Assembly: GCA_964393615.1 (NCBI GenBank)
Contig: CAYMUR010000012.1
Coordinates: 21,544-85,543 of the forward strand
DNA length: 64,000 nt
Direction of reading: 5' to 3'
Source: CAYMUR01 sp964393615
GTDB taxonomy: Bacteria; Planctomycetota; Planctomycetia; Pirellulales; Pirellulaceae
In this document: piece by piece, positions 27,786 to 37,733 of the stretch
How the letters are laid out: every line of letters begins with the position of its first letter
Position numbering within the stretch: the stretch's first letter is position 1
Notes under the pieces: generated by a model
Databases searched by the model: none
What the model was told of the DNA's origin: nothing
Seen by the model: the letters and a program-made list of their open reading frames with translations, nothing else
Translations under genes and position numbers: made by a program

Positions 27786-29783
27786 ATGGACCGTAAGGAC
27801 GCGACAACACAAAAACCACGTAAAACATTGTGGAAAACTCGCATGAGTTTTGTCGTGGTGATAATCATTACGATTTCCACTTGTGTTGCCATTCGCCTGC
27901 TCGATGGCCTACAAACGGCCGATGCACAACGCCAGGAAAGTCAATCGGTAAAAGCAAGCTCTGCCACCGCGTCTTCTGAAACAACGGCGCCCACTCAAAA
28001 TGTCGTGGCAGTCATCAATGGAAAGCCAATCTATCGTAAAGACTTGGCCCATGAATGCCTGAAACGCTTTGGTGAAGATACTCTCGAGAGCTTGGTTAAC
28101 AAAACCCTGTTGCTAGATGAGTGCAAAAAACAAAAAGTGAGCGTCAGCAGGGAAGAAGTCGAAAAAGAGATCGAATCGATGGCAACTCGATTTGGATTAC
28201 CAAAAGCACGATGGCTCGAAATGCTCAAGCAGGAACGAGACATTTCACCGGCCCAATATCGGTCCGATATTATTTGGCCCACACTCGCCCTACAAAAACT
28301 CGGAGCACAATCACTCCAGATCAGCGAACATGAAATTCACGAGGCTTATGAGTCGCAATACGGGGCTAAAGTAAGCGTTCGTTTGATTGCCGTTACGCAA
28401 CGCGAAAAAGCGGAACAAATCCATCAGATTGCCAGTGGTGATCCGGAGAAGTTCGCCAGTCTGGCCATGGATCATTCCGAGGACACGAACAGTGCCGCCT
28501 ACGGTGGCATTGTGCCCCCCATACGCCGCTACATGGGTAACCGGGAACTGGAAACTGCTGCTTTTGCGTTAAAAGAAGGAGAAATTTCCTCCATTATTTC
28601 CATTGCTAATCAGTTCATTATCCTCAAATGCCAAAAACACCTACCACCTGCCAGTGTCTCGCGCCAAGACATGAAAATGGTGCGTACCAAGCTGGAAGAA
28701 CGTATTGCCCGTCAGAAAGAGCGCGAAGTCGCCGCGGAAACATTCGAACGGATCCAACAGGCGGCCAGCCCCCAGTTGATTTTGAACGACCCGGCACGGC
28801 GGCAACGAATGCCCGGAGTCGCCGCCATTATTGGCGGAAAACAAATTACCGTTAGACATCTCGCAGAAGCTTGTGTCGAACGTCATGGCGTCGAAGCGCT
28901 CGAAAGCGAAATCAACCGCCGGCTATTAAAACAGGAACTCCAGCACAAGCAGGCTACTATCGAAAAAAGTGATATCAATCAAGAAATCGAACGTGCAGCA
29001 CGTGCATTCGGCATTACAACGAGTGATGGTTCGGCAGACGTTGACCGCTGGCTTAAAATGGTGACCGAAAAAGAAGGAGTTACTCCAGAAATCTATATCA
29101 CCGATGTGGTTTGGCCTACTGTGGCGTTAAAAAAACTGTTGGATGACGGTATCGTTGTCACCAAAGAAGACCTGCGAAAAGGTTTCGAATCCAATTACGG
29201 TACACGCATCGAATGCCTCGCCATCGTATTGAGCGACCAGCGACGAGCGGCCAAAGTCCACCGAGAGGCTTTAGAGACAAATAGTGACAATCACTTTGGC
29301 CAGCTGGCATCCGTCTATTCGATCGAACCTGTTTCCAGGAACAACAACGGCAAGATCCCACCGATCGCACGTTATTCCGGTCAGCCACATGTCGAGAAAC
29401 AAGCATTTCAATTGCAGCCAGGTGAGATCTCTCCCGTTATCGTCAGCCATGATCGTTTTATCATCCTGCGTTGTATCGGCCGTACCAAGCCGGTGACCAA
29501 AGACTTTGCTGCAGTCCAAGATTTGCTGCATGAGGAGTTATTGGAAAAGAAATTACGCGTTGAAATGGCCACTCGGTTCGACCAAATCAAAGAACAGGCT
29601 CAAATCGACAATTTTCTGGCCAAAACCAGCCAATCTGGAAAACAACGGGAGTTGGCTGCTGCGGCCACCGCAAAGTCTCCTCAAAATGGGCAGCCCCAGG
29701 CACGTCTTCCGGTGACGCCAAACCGTCCCAAGCCGGACAACACCAATGCCACAGCAGTCCGTACTCCGACAAAACGTCGGTAG
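27786..29783 (+). CDS. Membrane-anchored peptidyl-prolyl isomerase with two SurA-N/parvulin-like modules
   Basis: 665-aa protein. After a short positive N terminus there is one membrane segment (about residues 20-37, SFVVVIIITISTCVAI), so most of the chain is periplasmic. Two similar modules follow. Each begins with an INGKPIYRKDLAHE-like or IGGKQITVRHLAEA segment, a SurA/TrbC-type helical chaperone part, and then a parvulin-like rotamase part with a G(G/K)I(V/P)PP(I)xRY motif and FALKEGEIS or FQLQPGEIS. Module one spans about residues 75-290, and module two about 345-560. The C terminus is Ala/Pro/Lys-rich and probably disordered. Likely function is folding of exported or outer-membrane proteins. 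Confidence 0.8.
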   Translation: MDRKDATTQKPRKTLWKTRMSFVVVIIITISTCVAIRLLDGLQTADAQRQESQSVKASSATASSETTAPTQNVVAVINGKPIYRKDLAHECLKRFGEDTLESLVNKTLLLDECKKQKVSVSREEVEKEIESMATRFGLPKARWLEMLKQERDISPAQYRSDIIWPTLALQKLGAQSLQISEHEIHEAYESQYGAKVSVRLIAVTQREKAEQIHQIASGDPEKFASLAMDHSEDTNSAAYGGIVPPIRRYMGNRELETAAFALKEGEISSIISIANQFIILKCQKHLPPASVSRQDMKMVRTKLEERIARQKEREVAAETFERIQQAASPQLILNDPARRQRMPGVAAIIGGKQITVRHLAEACVERHGVEALESEINRRLLKQELQHKQATIEKSDINQEIERAARAFGITTSDGSADVDRWLKMVTEKEGVTPEIYITDVVWPTVALKKLLDDGIVVTKEDLRKGFESNYGTRIECLAIVLSDQRRAAKVHREALETNSDNHFGQLASVYSIEPVSRNNNGKIPPIARYSGQPHVEKQAFQLQPGEISPVIVSHDRFIILRCIGRTKPVTKDFAAVQDLLHEELLEKKLRVEMATRFDQIKEQAQIDNFLAKTSQSGKQRELAAAATAKSPQNGQPQARLPVTPNRPKPDNTNATAVRTPTKRR

Positions 29784-29799
29784 AAGTTGTCATCGTCGA

Positions 29800-30120
29800 A
29801 GACAAAGACTTTGCAAACCATTTTGGCTTAGTTTTTCCGGTTCCAGCCATCGACGTTGTCCGTCCAAGCCGGTCCACAATCGTAGTGCCTGGATCGGTTT
29901 TCAAGAAGTAAAAAATAGACGTCAAAATATCTACCGGTGATACGGGTGTAGAAAAAACCGCTCGGCCTCCAAAATCGTTTTCACTGGCGTTTTTCCCCTT
30001 GCGATAAACAGCAAAATCGATCAGGACGACACACTGGATTCCACTGCCGGAAGCAACGCGCCGCGCCCATAAGAAGCAGGCCCAGTGCACCCCGTTCGGG
30101 ACCTTCGCCACCCTAACCAC
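29800..30120 (-). pseudogene. Remnant resembling the C terminus of a DUF1501 protein
   Basis: A minus-strand frame in this stretch encodes VYRKGKNASENDFGGRAVFS, followed by PVSPVDILTSIFYFLKTDPG and VDRLGR. The pattern P-V-x-P-x-D-I-L-x-x-I-(F/Y)-x-x-L-x-x-D-P-x-T-x-(I)-x-D-R-L-G-R is typical of the end of DUF1501 (secreted sulfatase-like) proteins that are abundant in planctomycetes. No upstream portion of such a protein is readable in any frame: the preceding bases soon run into stops and then into the symporter gene. It is therefore probably a gene fragment or a decayed gene. The identification is by pattern recall only. Confidence 0.4.
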
Positions 30121-30302
30121 GGGGGCTAAAATGGTGGGCTAAGCCGTTGAAGTCCGTGCTGTCGATCACCTCGCCATCGGCGTTACAATCCACCGCCACC
30201 CAATGCTTGGAGGCCCACTGCAAGCAAGATAACTGTCACACCGAACACGCCGGCGCCCGTCGCAACAGAAATCCCGAGCCAAGACATACCCCTCGACTCT
30301 CG

Positions 30303-31781
30303 TTACATATCCATGACTGCCTCGATGTCGGGATCGATACGCCGCTGTGGCATACAAAAAGAAATCCCAAAGAACAGCAACAGTGATACCAGCAGCGACA
30401 ATGCTCCCACCTGCAAGCCATGCGGAAGAGTGATTCCACAGAATCGGATAACAAAGTTTAGGAGCAGGCTCGACAAAATTGCGACGACCGCAGCGGTGGC
30501 GTTGGCCCGTTTCCAATTAAATCCAATGGCCACTGTCGGCACAAGTGCTCCAGCAAATGTCCCCCAGCCAAAAGCGCCCAGGATGGCTACCAGATCGTCC
30601 AAATACAAAGCAAACACTGATGCTACGATCGCCAAAGCCATCGTAACCACTCGCGCCCAGAATAATTCGTGATGCAATGACCGTCCGATGAGTGCACGAG
30701 GAATATCGTGTACCACGGCGGCAGCACCAATATTTAAAAATCCGTCAGCCGTCGACATAATTGCTGAAAACAACCCAGCGAATACAATTCCAGCCAGAAC
30801 CGGATGTGCGAACGCCTGCAGAAACTGCGACGCCGCCTCATCGCTGGCGCCCAGAGCCGGGTGAGAATCAGCCAACACGTGCGCTCGCATCACCAGTCCG
30901 ATGCTGATCCATAAAAGTGCAGAAATCCCGTAACCAACCACCGAAAACAAGAGAATATAACGAGTGTCAGGAATTCGTTTATTCATCATCAGCTTGGTAA
31001 CCACATGCGGCTGCCCTACGTTACCTACTGCAAACATAAAAAACCACGACAAGCTGCCTACCATTCCCAACGTGCCCCACGGTGAAATCGCTTCTGGGTT
31101 ATCCGTTTGAATCGTCTGCACGATGCTACCAACACCTCCAGAGAATGAATGGACCGCCGTGAAAAACACCAGGACGGCTGCGATCACCATGATCAGCCCT
31201 TGTATCAAATCAGTATAGACCGACGCGATAATTCCGCCGGTGACACAGTAGAACACGAGTACCGCACAGGCAAACCCCATACAAAACTCAAGCGAAACAT
31301 TTCCGATGGCAGGATGGCTGGAAATCACATCACGTAATACAGTAGCCATTGCCAGGACCTGTGCGCCTAAATAACCCATGACGCCCAGGACAATAGAAAG
31401 CGCTGTCAACAGACGACATGCTTCACTGTTGTAACGGGCTGCAACAACGTCGGGTAGCGATACGGAGTCGCAAAGTTCCCCCATCAGGCGAAGCCGTTTC
31501 CCCAGCAAGAAAAAAGTAAGACAGTATCCTATGGGTGCAGCCACTACCATCCAGACACTACTCATTCCCAAGCCGTAGACAAGACTGGGCCCACCAACAA
31601 AACCAAATCCACTCATGGTACTTGAGAATACGGCGACCCCAGTCACAACGACCCCCAAGTCACGCCCTGCCATGAAAAAATCACGCGTTGACCTGGTACG
31701 CCGCATGGCCCACAAGCCAACCGTTAGACACATCAGCATGTAGAAGCCGACACAGACTAATATGATGGTGGCTCGATCCAT
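30303..31781 (-). CDS. Sodium:solute symporter (SSS family)
   Basis: 492-aa integral membrane protein with about 13 hydrophobic segments. Features of the SSS family include RRTRSTRDFFMAGRDLGVVVTG near the N terminus (the family's RxxxDFFxAGR block), SGFGFVGGPSLVYGLG, and FAGLFSAIMSTADGFLNIGA, which carries the Na-site Ser/Thr residues in TM8. The substrate is unknown; relatives move sugars, proline, acetate or pantothenate. A small membrane protein gene ends 24 bases upstream on the same strand, and the pair probably forms an operon. The start is the ATG at 31781. Confidence 0.87.
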   Translation of the reverse strand: MDRATIILVCVGFYMLMCLTVGLWAMRRTRSTRDFFMAGRDLGVVVTGVAVFSSTMSGFGFVGGPSLVYGLGMSSVWMVVAAPIGYCLTFFLLGKRLRLMGELCDSVSLPDVVAARYNSEACRLLTALSIVLGVMGYLGAQVLAMATVLRDVISSHPAIGNVSLEFCMGFACAVLVFYCVTGGIIASVYTDLIQGLIMVIAAVLVFFTAVHSFSGGVGSIVQTIQTDNPEAISPWGTLGMVGSLSWFFMFAVGNVGQPHVVTKLMMNKRIPDTRYILLFSVVGYGISALLWISIGLVMRAHVLADSHPALGASDEAASQFLQAFAHPVLAGIVFAGLFSAIMSTADGFLNIGAAAVVHDIPRALIGRSLHHELFWARVVTMALAIVASVFALYLDDLVAILGAFGWGTFAGALVPTVAIGFNWKRANATAAVVAILSSLLLNFVIRFCGITLPHGLQVGALSLLVSLLLFFGISFCMPQRRIDPDIEAVMDM

Positions 31782-31805
31782 AAGCTTTACTCGGTCCGTT
31801 CCATT

Positions 31806-32336
31806 TCAGCGCTGACGTTCTCGCCGGCGAGCCACGATGTCGTTAAATATTTCCTCGTCCTGCGGAAGCAAAACCCACTGTGAAAACATAACCATATATA
31901 ATACCGCCAGAAATATCGGTAATGGTCCCAAGATCAGCAGCATCCAAGCCGTTGCTACGGGAAAACCAAACAGTTCCTGCGAAGAGTCATGTAGTGTCTG
32001 CCAGTACAACATGACGACCATCAAAAAGATTGCCCCGTAAACGGCTCCGGCGATTATTAACAGCCGCGCCCCCGGACCATCCCTGTGATTCGTATTCAGC
32101 CCCAGCCCACAACATACCACCGCAAACATTGATGTTAGTGCACCAAAGCAACCTGCAGCAATCACTACCGACTGATGCCTTTCCATTCCATCCGGCGCTT
32201 GTTGAATCGTTCCTTCTGGAAAATCAGGATGATTAAACCCCTGGCCGAAAGGAACCTCTTGTGCCACAACGGTCATGACGATCGCAGCGCCCATCAAAAC
32301 GAGCAGTCCAAATAAAAGGTGCGTTGTCTTCATCAT
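31806..32336 (-). CDS. Small multi-pass membrane protein paired with the symporter
   Basis: 176-aa protein with about four hydrophobic segments: an N-terminal one (LLFGLLVLMGAAIVMTVVA), one around GCFGALTSMFAVVCCGLGL, one around LLIIAGAVYGAIFLMVVMLY, and one around LLILGPLPIFLAVLYMVMF. I do not recognise a named family. Its C-terminal tail is charged (EEIFNDIVARRRERQR). The gene ends 24 bases before the symporter start. Coupling of a small four-helix membrane protein to an SSS transporter recalls the DUF485-type partner subunits of acetate permeases, but no DUF485 motif was identified. I start at the ATG at 32336; a TTG four codons earlier is in frame. Confidence 0.65.
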   Translation of the reverse strand: MMKTTHLLFGLLVLMGAAIVMTVVAQEVPFGQGFNHPDFPEGTIQQAPDGMERHQSVVIAAGCFGALTSMFAVVCCGLGLNTNHRDGPGARLLIIAGAVYGAIFLMVVMLYWQTLHDSSQELFGFPVATAWMLLILGPLPIFLAVLYMVMFSQWVLLPQDEEIFNDIVARRRERQR

Positions 32337-32526
32337 AGGTAAACACAACCTGAAAATTGCGTCATTGGTCTTTACCTGGATTTTGCCACACCCATGGCCA
32401 CCAAACTACGTTGGTAGCCTCCTGTCGGCGAATTTCACCCAGGCCCAGCTGACACAGTCTCACAGTGACCAATGTGGCTGCAGCAACGTGCCAACGTAAC
32501 ATCAAAACCCGCCACCCGCCACAGCC

Positions 32527-35500
32527 TTATTCGCGTTCTTCCGCAATACTTTGCTGGTAAGCCTTGACCTGATCCAGGTATTCTGCGGGAGGACGGGTAC
32601 GATTTGCCGCATCACTCAGACCACCACGACTATCTTGTCCCGTGGGATCGACACGCGTACGTCGCAGTGGTGGTTGGAGGCCGAGACTTTCCAGTCGCTC
32701 CTGTAACTCCGTATGTGACGCCGCATCCTGTTGAGACTTGCGTTTTAATTGTTCCCAACGTTCCAGAAAACGTCGAAGTTCACCATCGCTCCAACCTAAT
32801 TCATCCAACAAAGCACGATCAGGGTTGTCCTGTTGGTCTTTCAAGTAGCGCAACGCCATGTCCGTCGCTTCCTCACTGTATTCTGAATTCGGAGCATCTG
32901 CGTCCTGCACCGGGGCAACCGGCGAGTGAGTTTGCTGCTGACCAGGTCCACCTCCTGTTGTCGACAATGGTCCAGTAGATGGCGACCCTGGTAACCGCGC
33001 GTCACCAACAGGTGGTATGTCGCTTTCCGACTGTCGAGCGTTTTGCTCCAAAGATGTTGAGCGATCAGATGACGTATCGGACGAAGGGGATTGGTCCGGC
33101 ACTTCACTGGTACTCTGGCTCTCTCCCGTCTTGCCATTTTTTCCAGCGGCCTGTGCAACGTTGCCACCCTGAGACGAAGTCTCTCTACCGTTCGCTGACG
33201 GTGTGTCATCTGCCACATCATCAGCAACCTTACTTGTTTTGGAACGATCCTTGTCGGCCTGTGAGCCGCCCTGCTCATGATCTGGTTTGTCACGCTCACC
33301 GAGATCCCCTGCGCCTTCTCCTGTAGAAGATGCCTGTGGTTGACCTGCACCTGACAATTTTTGTTCCTCAGAAGGAGCCTCCGTTTTCCCGTCATGCGAT
33401 GGTAACTGGCTCGCAGTCCGGCGATGTGCTTGCTGCGCACCAGCGGTACCTTGATCATCCTTTGTTTCCCCCACTTCGGATTCTAGTCGCTGCTGATCAT
33501 CCCCGGACTGGGTGTTGCCAGACAAGTCTTTGTCTCCTCCAGTTACATCTTCCGGCGACTGTCCACCTCCCGTTACAGCGTCTGCCGCATCGCCTTCACG
33601 CGGGTCACCCTTAATCGGTTCTTCGCCCGCAGAAAGGTTTTGCCCACGGTCGCCATGAGACAGGGTTGGATTCGACTCGTTAACGGGTGTTGTATCGTCC
33701 TCCCCCTTTGTTTTTTCCAGTTGCCTTGTTCCATTTTGAGAACCGGTCTCGGCCTCCGAATCTGCCGGCAATTTGCCAGTCGGCTTTGAGGATTCACCCG
33801 TATCTTGCGATTTTCGCATGTGTTCGAGAATTTCTTCAAAAATATCCCCATCATCACTGCCGTCGGTCGCACGGCGACTCGCACCGGGCCCGCTGGACTC
33901 TGACTCTGCGGAGGAATCTGAATCGGACGGTCCATCATCCGTTGATCCCATTCCTGTACCAGACTGATCAGCGGTATCACTTGTTTCACCTTCCACAGCA
34001 CTCGAGTTCTGCTGGCCAGTACTTTCCGGCTGGGAACCATTGGCTGAATCCTGTTCAGAGGTATCGTCGGCTGCAGCTGATTCTTGTTCACGTTGTGACC
34101 CTGCAACCTCACTGCCTGACTTTTCGTTCGACACCGTCGAAGAATCCGAAGCACTGCGTTCCTCTGCGACTGACTCGGTAGATTCCTGCCCGTTCGCCCG
34201 TTCCTGTAGACCATCGTCACCAGTTTTTCCCGGGGATTCCTGGGGAAAGTCCGCCGCCGCATCCGGGCGTTTAGATTCGACAATGACGAAACGATATTTG
34301 GACGTAAACACCATGTTGGAAGCAGAACCATCCGCCACCGCATCTCCGTAGTTGTCGCGTGCCGTTGCCCAATAAGTTACTTGGTGCCCTGGCCGCAGTC
34401 CATATTTTCGGGGAACAAAATGAAAACGCCGATTCGCGTTTCCTCTCCAACCGCCAGGGTCGTCAAGAAGTGTTTTTGTCAGAATCGTTTCGCCACCAGC
34501 TACCATTTGCAACTGAATTTGGATTAACCCGAAATCAGGATCGCGCGCCAACAGTTCAATGACTTGTTCACGATCGACTGGCAATTCGATTTCTTGCTGC
34601 ATCGGCGCGAGGATCTCGATCTCTGGCGCAAGATCAGGAATAATTTCGAGAAGATGCTGTACGGGCTGGTTGTCCTGTTTACCACGGTGATTGGTAAAAT
34701 GCACTTCATAACTACGACGCAACAAGCTACGGTGCCCGGCAGGCAGAGACAGCGAAAAATTGGCGGTAGCCAATTTTCCGTTCGGCAATAACTGGACGTA
34801 ATTTGGCGTCTTCGGCACCTTGGCCTGTGTCTGATTGGTTTCGTCAATCTCTTTGAACTGGATAGAGGCCGACTCAATTTCCTGATTCGCCTTGACAGTC
34901 ATCGTAATACGTGTGCCTTCAACACTACGGATGTCCCCACGGTCCCGTATCACCTTTGGTTCCAACTGTGTGTAAGCTGGATAGTCATAAGTAACGGAAC
35001 TGACCCTGATACAAGGTACCCTGGACACCCCAAGTACATAGTCTCCGGTCACCGCATCGCCTGCTTCAATGTGAAACACAATGTCTTGTTGCAACCCCTT
35101 GGCGTCTGCTGGCAAAATAACTTCATAGGTGGAGTCAGCAGTTACTGCATGCATCTCGAGCGGTTGATTCACTATCTGTTCATCAGCTGTAGAATAATAC
35201 AACACGACCACTTCGTCGTGTTTCACACCACGAGCAACAGCCGAAACATCAACCATTTGGCCCAATAAAACAGGAACTGACTCTCCTACCTTAGAGACAA
35301 CATCATCAACAGCAACCTCCGAGATCTCTACTCGAGAAGGGCGGGAAATGTTCGCCCATGGGGTCACAACACGCCGTATTGTTTTTAAAGGGCTCTTGGG
35401 AGACAAGAAACTGTAGAGACCACTGAGGGCAACGATGGTAGCGAACACGTATCCCATTCGTAACAAGCGCGAATTGTCAACCGTTGTTTTGACATTGACC

Positions 35501-35967
35501 TGGCCCAAGTCTTTGGCCGCCTGCTGCCCCACCGCATCATAGACAATTGGTGGAACCTGGAGTGACTGGGACCGTAAAAGAAAAAAATTGGTCAAACTGT
35601 TCCTCAACCCAGGCACCGCTTGCTCAATAGTACGCGCTGCATACACCGGATTGATCTGTCGCAAAAGAAGTGGTGCAAACTGCGTCACCCCGGCATAAAT
35701 CCAAATGGCCAACAGCAACAACAGGGATACCACACGACCCCATGTCGCCAACGGTGACACCCAATGATCCCACACTGCCAGCGCGAGGAATAATGCCACC
35801 GTTAACGTCGAGCATTGCACGAAAGATATGGCCAAGTCCCGCAATTTTACATAATAACGCGTGCGGCTAATTTGCCGTTGAATATAGATTTCATGCTGTC
35901 CCGTTTCCTGCACAACGTTATCGCTGTGGGTGCGTGAATCATTCGAACTGGCCGCTCCGGTGGCCAT
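32527..35967 (-). CDS. Very large membrane-anchored protein with acidic low-complexity C-terminal half
   Basis: 1146-aa protein. Residues about 45-95 form two hydrophobic segments and a third lies near 170-190, so the N terminus is membrane-bound. The middle (about 200-550) is beta-rich with repeated Ig-like patterns such as VSSVTYDYPAYTQLEPKVI and YWATARDNYGDAVADG. From about residue 560 to 1000 the chain is extremely rich in Ser, Glu, Asp, Gln, Gly and Thr, probably disordered. The end regains structure (LDELGWSDGELRRFLERWEQL). The layout resembles DUF4175-type planctomycete membrane proteins of unknown function; that identification is tentative. The low-complexity part makes the opposite strand look open, but those frames are shadows. 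Confidence 0.75.
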   Translation of the reverse strand: MATGAASSNDSRTHSDNVVQETGQHEIYIQRQISRTRYYVKLRDLAISFVQCSTLTVALFLALAVWDHWVSPLATWGRVVSLLLLLAIWIYAGVTQFAPLLLRQINPVYAARTIEQAVPGLRNSLTNFFLLRSQSLQVPPIVYDAVGQQAAKDLGQVNVKTTVDNSRLLRMGYVFATIVALSGLYSFLSPKSPLKTIRRVVTPWANISRPSRVEISEVAVDDVVSKVGESVPVLLGQMVDVSAVARGVKHDEVVVLYYSTADEQIVNQPLEMHAVTADSTYEVILPADAKGLQQDIVFHIEAGDAVTGDYVLGVSRVPCIRVSSVTYDYPAYTQLEPKVIRDRGDIRSVEGTRITMTVKANQEIESASIQFKEIDETNQTQAKVPKTPNYVQLLPNGKLATANFSLSLPAGHRSLLRRSYEVHFTNHRGKQDNQPVQHLLEIIPDLAPEIEILAPMQQEIELPVDREQVIELLARDPDFGLIQIQLQMVAGGETILTKTLLDDPGGWRGNANRRFHFVPRKYGLRPGHQVTYWATARDNYGDAVADGSASNMVFTSKYRFVIVESKRPDAAADFPQESPGKTGDDGLQERANGQESTESVAEERSASDSSTVSNEKSGSEVAGSQREQESAAADDTSEQDSANGSQPESTGQQNSSAVEGETSDTADQSGTGMGSTDDGPSDSDSSAESESSGPGASRRATDGSDDGDIFEEILEHMRKSQDTGESSKPTGKLPADSEAETGSQNGTRQLEKTKGEDDTTPVNESNPTLSHGDRGQNLSAGEEPIKGDPREGDAADAVTGGGQSPEDVTGGDKDLSGNTQSGDDQQRLESEVGETKDDQGTAGAQQAHRRTASQLPSHDGKTEAPSEEQKLSGAGQPQASSTGEGAGDLGERDKPDHEQGGSQADKDRSKTSKVADDVADDTPSANGRETSSQGGNVAQAAGKNGKTGESQSTSEVPDQSPSSDTSSDRSTSLEQNARQSESDIPPVGDARLPGSPSTGPLSTTGGGPGQQQTHSPVAPVQDADAPNSEYSEEATDMALRYLKDQQDNPDRALLDELGWSDGELRRFLERWEQLKRKSQQDAASHTELQERLESLGLQPPLRRTRVDPTGQDSRGGLSDAANRTRPPAEYLDQVKAYQQSIAEERE

Positions 35968-36563
35968 AGTTAACGCTTTCTCGCGAAATGTTCTATTCGG
36001 GGCCAGTACACTGGATTTAGGAACCGCTATAGTCAGCTATCACCACTTTCATTATAGACGAAAATCCAGCAAAAGCTTCCACCCAGCAGTCATAAAACGC
36101 TTGTGAGGCAGCCCCACCACAGGTGGTCCATCGATGAAAGCGTTGACCGCTGAGGATGGCTGTGATAACTTCGCCTGTTTAATGGAAATGGGCTTTTCCA
36201 AGAAATAATTCGTGCCTGTCCACCCAGGAGTCTGACTACCTCTGGCAATCCTGTACTCGCATCAATCCTGTACTCGCATCAATCCTGTACTCGCATATTG
36301 CCCCTTGCGAGAACTTCACCAACCGTTATTCCGCTAGCATTGCTCGTAGAAGTTTCCAAACCTTAGCAATCCACTACACTTCCAAGGCCTCACAAAGACG
36401 ATACCTTCCTTAAGGATACATCGGCAACAATTGGCAGGGACAACACTTATCCAGGATAACGGCAAGCCAACTGAATGGGCCAAGTTAATTATTTAAATCG
36501 CAGCGTTTTGGATTGAAACGCCTTCAGCAACGGTAATTCTGAAAAATTCCCCGAGGCTCGCTA
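35968..36563. other. Intergenic region with a triple 17-bp repeat
   Basis: About 600 bases between divergent genes. Apart from the repeat at 36246-36296, no gene, tRNA or riboswitch was seen. It is expected to hold the lpxK promoter. Confidence 0.4.
36246..36296. repeat. Three tandem copies of a 17-bp unit
   Basis: CAATCCTGTACTCGCAT occurs three times head to tail at 36246, 36263 and 36280, identical in all copies, and then the sequence continues ATTG. It lies upstream of lpxK. Confidence 0.95.
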
Positions 36564-37733
36564 TTGTCAACTAAGACAATTTTCTCTCAGAGTAGATTGC
36601 AGTCCGACAAAAAGGTCGAGAATACCAAACAGGATGCTTCGTCAATCAGACCGGTGTGGTTTCATTCTCTGATTAACAACGAGCAGCGTGGCTTTGGTGC
36701 GACATTGGTGCGTTCCATGTTGGCGGCAATCGAAAAGCCATATTCGATGGTAGTGCGTTGCCGAAACTACTGCTTTAATACAGGACTGTTTCCGGCACAT
36801 CCAATCGACGTTCCTGTACTCAGTGTCGGCAATCTCACTCTGGGTGGGACCGGAAAGACTCCCATGGTAGCCTGGTTAGCCGGTTGGCTGGAAAACCACG
36901 CCGTACGAACAGCGATTGTCAGTCGAGGTTATGGTGGAAATGACGGCCACTGGAACGATGAAGCCCTGGAGTTGCACCAGCGATTACCCAGCATCCCTCA
37001 CATTCAAAACCGTAACCGCGTCCTAGGCGCGAAACAAGCCATCGCCCAACACCAAACCGAGGTGATCGTACTGGACGATGCATTCCAACACAGACGGATC
37101 GCTCGAAACCTGGATATCGTGTTAATCGATGCCTTGGCACCGTTCGGGTACGAACGCGAATTTCCCCGCGGACTTTTGCGTGAACCACTCCAGGGTCTAT
37201 CACGTGCTCATGTGGTTGCATTGTCCCGGGCAGACGCCGTGGGCACGAGCGAACGAGCTGAAATTCAACAACGTGTCCAAGCTATTGCACCAGGTGCCAT
37301 CTGGCTTGAAACGATACACGCACCACAACATTGGCAGTCCACCACAGGAAAAACCATAGACCTGTCTCAACTCGCAGGTGCCTCGGTCGCAATGTTTTGT
37401 GGAATTGGTAACCCCGAAGGATTTCGCCACACACTGAAAATGGCTCGCGTTCAAGTGGTCGGTGAACAAACGTTTCCGGACCATCATCAGTTTACTGATC
37501 AGAATATGCATACCTTGGACCGCTGGGTTCGCCAATTGGGTCCACTCGATGCGGTGGTATGCACCCACAAAGATTTGGTAAAACTGAGTGCCAGTCATAT
37601 TGCTGGCTGCCCTTTGTATGCCTTGATGATTGGCTTGGAAATCACACAGGGTCAGAAAGCATTTGAGCAGGAACTTGAAAAAATCATCACTCTCGTTTCC
37701 AATAACAAGCCGCAATCGCATACAATGGTCTGA
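36564..37733 (+). CDS. lpxK: Tetraacyldisaccharide 4'-kinase (lipid A kinase)
   Basis: About 389-aa inner-membrane-associated kinase that phosphorylates the 4' position of the lipid A precursor. Its P-loop is SVGNLTLGGTGKTP and the catalytic Asp region is VLDDAFQHRRIARNLDIVLID, both diagnostic. The family's N-terminal arm (SLINNEQRGFGATLVRSMLA) is also present. The exact start is unclear: no ATG precedes the arm in frame, and candidates are TTG at 36564, TTG at 36597 or GTG at 36651. I report the longest. Presence of lpxK supports a lipid A-containing outer membrane. It stands alone between long intergenic regions. Confidence 0.9.
   Translation: MSTKTIFSQSRLQSDKKVENTKQDASSIRPVWFHSLINNEQRGFGATLVRSMLAAIEKPYSMVVRCRNYCFNTGLFPAHPIDVPVLSVGNLTLGGTGKTPMVAWLAGWLENHAVRTAIVSRGYGGNDGHWNDEALELHQRLPSIPHIQNRNRVLGAKQAIAQHQTEVIVLDDAFQHRRIARNLDIVLIDALAPFGYEREFPRGLLREPLQGLSRAHVVALSRADAVGTSERAEIQQRVQAIAPGAIWLETIHAPQHWQSTTGKTIDLSQLAGASVAMFCGIGNPEGFRHTLKMARVQVVGEQTFPDHHQFTDQNMHTLDRWVRQLGPLDAVVCTHKDLVKLSASHIAGCPLYALMIGLEITQGQKAFEQELEKIITLVSNNKPQSHTMV

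Noticed and set aside
33573..34343. Long minus- and plus-strand frames inside the 1146-aa gene as separate genes
   Set aside because: They overlap the low-complexity coding region in other frames and have biased Arg/Gln/Pro or Ser/His composition expected of shadow frames.
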